In this document: piece by piece, positions 61,801 through 64,000 of the stretch
How the letters are laid out: each line of letters starts with the position of its first letter
Position numbering within the stretch: position 1 is the first letter of the stretch
NCBI RefSeq assembly: GCF_001571385.1
Contig: NZ_BCNW01000001.1
Span: forward strand, 2,271,470 to 2,335,469
Source of the DNA: Methanofollis ethanolicus
GTDB taxonomy: Archaea > Halobacteriota > Methanomicrobia > Methanomicrobiales > Methanofollaceae
DNA length: 64,000 nucleotides
Direction of reading: 5' to 3'
Made by a program: the position numbers and the translations under genes
Notes under the pieces: model-generated
Told to the model about the DNA's origin: nothing
Databases searched by the model: none
What the model saw: the letters and a program-made list of their open reading frames with translations, nothing else

Positions 61801-62900
61801 CGGTACCTGTCCAGTTCGACCCTGACCATGTGGTCTCCCGCGGCGATGCCGTTGATCGTCGCATTCGTGACCCGGGAGGTCTGTTCGTCGTCAAGGAAGA
61901 CCGCCGCACCGGCAGGGGACGAGGTCACCGCGAGGCCCCCGACATCCTTTGCAGGATACTTCACCGCGAGAACGGCCAGCGGGATCTTGAAGAAAGCACC
62001 GAGATAACCGCTGCCGCTTCCGCTGACGCTCAGGTCGCGGGTGTAGGTGAGTTCGCTGTTCTTCTCCGGCGAGACATCGGCAGTGACGTCCCAGGTCTGG
62101 TAACCCGAATAGGCTCCCTGGGGCGGATTGGTATCGAGGTCCTCCCCATTGAAAGCAAATTCCCCGACGTGACTTGCCAGGTACACCACCGAGAGTTCGG
62201 CCGCATGCTCGCGCTCGTCGTCGTCGGGGAGATTGGTGGTGGCAAAGGTCGTCTCGCCCTCGTACGTCTCGCCGAGGTACTCCTCGACATAGTATGAATG
62301 GACGTCGTGGCCCGGGTTCACCCAGTAATACACCTCGTCGCCGTCGCTGTCGTCGTAGGCGACGACCAGGGTGACGATCTTGATCCGCCCATCGAAAGTC
62401 CCCTTGAACCCTTCGGGCTGCTCCGTCTTGACATGCGCCGTCACCGTGTTTTTCTTGATCGCGTCGGTGACGTCGTACCACATCAGGTAGTCGCTCGTCA
62501 CCCTGTTGCAGTGGTCGTTCACCCAGACCGGCCCTGTCCCCCCGTTCGCCGGGAAGGAATACGACTTCCGCAGGTCCTCGACCCCCAGCGTCCGCATACC
62601 ACTGCCGCCGTCGAACTGGACGGTCGCCCGGTGCTCGTAGTTGTTCTGCATATGCCCGCAATAGACGGAGGTGTAGAGACGGGCCCATTTGATCTTCGTG
62701 TACGCCGGGAGAGAGAACGTCTTCGTGACATCACGCTCGTTCGCCACCCCGACAAAGGAGTCTACATAGACCCCGCCGGAGACCACGCCTTCGGCCTCGG
62801 TCGTGAGCGGGATCCCGCCCACGTACTGGTCTGCAGCCGCACAGACGGGCAGCAGGAGCAGCAGGAGGAGAAGAGACGCCATTCTATATGCAGATGCCAT
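58860..62900 (-). CDS. giant surface protein with DUF3344 and at least six PEGA repeats
   Basis: 1346 residues from ATG 62900, 2 nt after the permease stop. Signal peptide YRMASLLLLLLLLPVCAAAD. DUF3344 at about 25-320 (SLPAYTKIKWARLYTSVYCG, MWYDVTDAIKKNTVTAHV). Two PEGA repeats follow (GGLAVTSSPAGAAVFLDDEQ; GSIEVTSEPSGAWVYLDGGK), then a second DUF3344-like module (GMARLYIYTTWGHDEKEKKG) to about 800. The C-terminal third has four more PEGA repeats, e.g. GVYVESYPAGAEIYVDGKKT and LSVDSTPSGAKIYLFGKDTG. No C-terminal anchor. Its tight link to a MacB-type permease suggests that the transporter handles or senses an envelope component. Confidence 0.87.
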   Translation of the reverse strand: MASAYRMASLLLLLLLLPVCAAADQYVGGIPLTTEAEGVVSGGVYVDSFVGVANERDVTKTFSLPAYTKIKWARLYTSVYCGHMQNNYEHRATVQFDGGSGMRTLGVEDLRKSYSFPANGGTGPVWVNDHCNRVTSDYLMWYDVTDAIKKNTVTAHVKTEQPEGFKGTFDGRIKIVTLVVAYDDSDGDEVYYWVNPGHDVHSYYVEEYLGETYEGETTFATTNLPDDDEREHAAELSVVYLASHVGEFAFNGEDLDTNPPQGAYSGYQTWDVTADVSPEKNSELTYTRDLSVSGSGSGYLGAFFKIPLAVLAVKYPAKDVGGLAVTSSPAGAAVFLDDEQTSRVTNATINGIAAGDHMVRVELDRYRIPDDRSVEVKKGANTTVHFDLQPITGSIEVTSEPSGAWVYLDGGKYHNVNMSVQTPATLSDLIIGDYTVEVRLGGQSSYKTVTVQEDETVVVDLAFVSGGDSGDGSVPDYGYTGMPLKTCLAGTTRGNVSYYPFSSYTGLIHAGESREFSIDIPSNSTVGMARLYIYTTWGHDEKEKKGTEQRITLKVDGIVFPADTVYGDRKNEGVYDYLLETFAYNVTGLKGGVAGMHTVTVTNDGRKDDVFATYGVGVLVVTEDPSLPEITYWIDEGSDTLYANPDFGTTSDDCITTMPFDGTIDLAGSGAARLILIATAGSGEDNDEHRITFNDGEWFNLLTAGSSAISVAELNVRPYLAASGNLAGVQSYITTTKGDYMENRGAVLVVSKGEAVTGETGALVSETETSPRPSATGSTMRVALNESAGRLEATRLLSDDGAFEVFIPEGTVIVDGAGKRVTVLTLKSAWAGDAWTCTVGDEDMQADIPLLLVVHTGRLNLSGTFGLLGPDGQTVKATSGEGDLSARITRGGVHTLVVGGKEQPEKSVFDRVSDFVGGVVTAVLGIFGVHADEKVVSVERNETVPAAVETIAPVATETPVDISSMTFAVSLLSNPPGALVDLDGTYLGKTTPVTVTAAGGDHMVRMRLEGAEPVERTVHLSHDDELVLDFETENIRGQQFDLDSLRAWDANRYGGVYVESYPAGAEIYVDGKKTGRKTPWTVYGLKEGLHSIKAKLGKVTFVSEKESVWVNKNAVSSVTFTTGSEEIGCSISVDGGGFSGSPFSVNGRYLGYKLPKTVDVGGGINRYVTVCVNGSYISERVSDFMVSNETLTIRKDVPTPYSVMVTSKPAGADIFVDGFATGLATPYCVGNLSEGWHLISVSKPGYTPAEQTVMLKGAGTPGLSANVDLRMDPYAYGSLSVDSTPSGAKIYLFGKDTGEKTPFTFYYIPIGSYDVKVVAKDGSKTVPDVAVEPYTNTECRVDLSKQ

Positions 62901-62902
62901 CG

Positions 62903-64000
62903 TCACACCCCCGTCCTGATCGCCGCCACGGGATCGAGTTTCGCCGCCTTCAGTGCCGGGTAGAACCCAGAGATCTGGGAGAGGGCGATGGCGATGGCGA
63001 TGCCGAGCAGGAGAAGGCCCGGTGTGACCATCGTGATGTCGGTATCGGCAAACGTGGCAAAGGTGTCGCCGAGCTGGGCGATGATAAAGGGTTTTCCGAA
63101 GACGTTGATCACGCCGGCGAAGACGATGCCGAGCAGATCCCCGAGTATCCCACCGATCAGGCCGATGAAGAGGCACTCATAGAGGATCAACCTGACCACG
63201 TCCCCGGACGACGCACCGATGGCCATCGTGATCCCGATCTCGCGAGTCCGCTCGAAGACCGACGTGATCATCGTGTTCATGATCATCAGCGCACCCACGA
63301 TCAGTGCCACGCCCGCAAAGAACGCAAGGAGCAGGACGACCACGTCCATAAGTTTGTTCACCGACTCGATCTGCTCGAACGCTCCGGTGGCGGTGAGACC
63401 GAGGCCCTGGATGCCGTCCACGACCGAAAAGACCGTATCCGGGCTGTCGACCCTGACGAGGACGCCGTCGAACGATGTCGAGGTGTCGCCGCGCAACTCC
63501 TGCGCGACACCGCGGTCGATGAGCATCGCCTGGTCGAACGGGTCGTCCCGCTCCTGCAGGACACCGACAAGGGTGAAGTCCACCTCGGTATCGACGGGCA
63601 TCCCGTCCTCGTCGTATTCACGGACCAGGATCGGGATCGTGTCGCCCAGGCGGATCCCCTCGTACCTCTGGAGGGACTCCGCAAGGTCGTGGCCGAGGAC
63701 CGCCTGTCGCGTCCCGGCCTCGAAAGGTACTCCTTTCAGGTACTTCGGCTGGATCACCCCGCCGATCCCGTCCGGGTCCACGCCCACGACCCCGAGATAG
63801 GTCTGTCGTTTTGTCGCATAGGCGCCCCGGACAATTGCCGAAGACGCCCCGATATGCGACAGACTCGAAATTTCATCGATCTTCGCCGGCGTGATCAACT
63901 GGAGCGTCCCGCCCCGCATATCGGCCGTCGCCTCGATGAGGGTCAGGTCGGACTGGTCCTTGATCGCCTCCACCGCCTGGTAACGGATCCCCTCCCCGAG
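62903..64000 (-). CDS. MacB/FtsX-like ABC transporter permease (N-terminus outside window)
   Basis: At least 365 residues, the frame being open to the window edge (LGEGIRYQAVEAIKDQSDLT). The periplasmic-type MacB core domain (VVGVDPDGIGGVIQPKYLKG, VDFTLVGVLQERDDPFDQA) is followed by three helices of the FtsX fold: VVVLLLAFFAGVALIVGALM, LILYECLFIGLIGGILGDLL and PGLLLLGIAIAIALSQISGF. Between them is SVFERTREIGITMAIGASSG, the coupling helix motif. It ends YPALKAAKLDPVAAIRTGV, typical of lipoprotein or macrolide exporters. The ATPase gene should lie just beyond 64000. Confidence 0.9.
   Translation of the reverse strand, partial: LGEGIRYQAVEAIKDQSDLTLIEATADMRGGTLQLITPAKIDEISSLSHIGASSAIVRGAYATKRQTYLGVVGVDPDGIGGVIQPKYLKGVPFEAGTRQAVLGHDLAESLQRYEGIRLGDTIPILVREYDEDGMPVDTEVDFTLVGVLQERDDPFDQAMLIDRGVAQELRGDTSTSFDGVLVRVDSPDTVFSVVDGIQGLGLTATGAFEQIESVNKLMDVVVLLLAFFAGVALIVGALMIMNTMITSVFERTREIGITMAIGASSGDVVRLILYECLFIGLIGGILGDLLGIVFAGVINVFGKPFIIAQLGDTFATFADTDITMVTPGLLLLGIAIAIALSQISGFYPALKAAKLDPVAAIRTGV

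Overview
The window comes from a methanogenic archaeon, most probably order Methanomicrobiales (Methanofollis or Methanoculleus-like; the genus is a guess). The evidence is archaeal gene content: an archaeal-type CobT, a stand-alone GMP synthase amidotransferase subunit, a hexulose-phosphate synthase/RraA fusion, a CbiA/CfbB-type amidotransferase, an Orc1/Cdc6 remnant, and large secreted proteins with PGF-CTERM tails, PEGA repeats and DUF3344 domains. Coding DNA is GC-rich, while promoters are AT-rich with TATA-like boxes.

Layout. (1) 1-2.3 kb: the tail of one phenylacetate-CoA ligase, a complete paralogue, an ACT-domain protein and a small lipoprotein. (2) 2.4-12.4 kb: four exported proteins on the minus strand (a BIG2/PGF-CTERM protein, a cohesin-like plus dockerin protein, an 1840-residue beta-helix protein, a subtilisin with dockerin-like tail). 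(3) 12.5-17 kb: Hps-RraA fusion, divergent phosphoglycerate mutase, an unknown protein, a cobyrinate/Ni-sirohydrochlorin diamide synthase. (4) 17.1-18.8 kb: a gene graveyard with broken PaeR7I/XhoI-type endonuclease, a methyltransferase tail, a RelE-like tail and an Orc1/Cdc6 C-terminus. (5) 19-20.8 kb: a BMP-family lipoprotein and a DEDDh exonuclease. (6) 20.8-37.8 kb: a complete type I-E CRISPR-Cas locus. cas3-casA-cse2-cas7e-cas5e-cas6e-cas1-cas2 runs on the minus strand, followed by a leader and an array of about 131 repeats whose worn trailer end runs into the exonuclease gene. (7) 38-39.2 kb: genes that look like leftovers of an integrated virus or plasmid. (8) 39.5-46.6 kb: an anaerobic corrin-ring operon cbiT-L-F-G-[TnpB element]-H-C-D-E, with the transposon sitting exactly in the cbiG/cbiH start-stop overlap. 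(9) 46.7-51.1 kb: nitroreductase, TraB-like protein, YkgJ-like protein, GuaA amidotransferase subunit and CobT. (10) 51.3-64 kb: four more surface or exported proteins and a MacB/FtsX-like permease cut by the window end.

The CRISPR locus and its surroundings form the most interesting part. It has no cas4, and a DnaQ-like exonuclease with all DEDDh residues lies at the trailer end, its stop codon inside a degenerate repeat. casA has a perfect Shine-Dalgarno followed by ATC instead of a standard start, and is preceded by an overlapping 33-codon reading frame. Two spacers are complementary over 25 nt, and two spacer sequences occur twice. The corrin cluster, CobT and CbiA/CfbB point to synthesis of cobamide and possibly F430. 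The two surface-protein clusters point to a cell-envelope or extracellular-matrix role.

I saw no rRNA or tRNA gene. Function statements come from motif recognition by eye; no database search was run.
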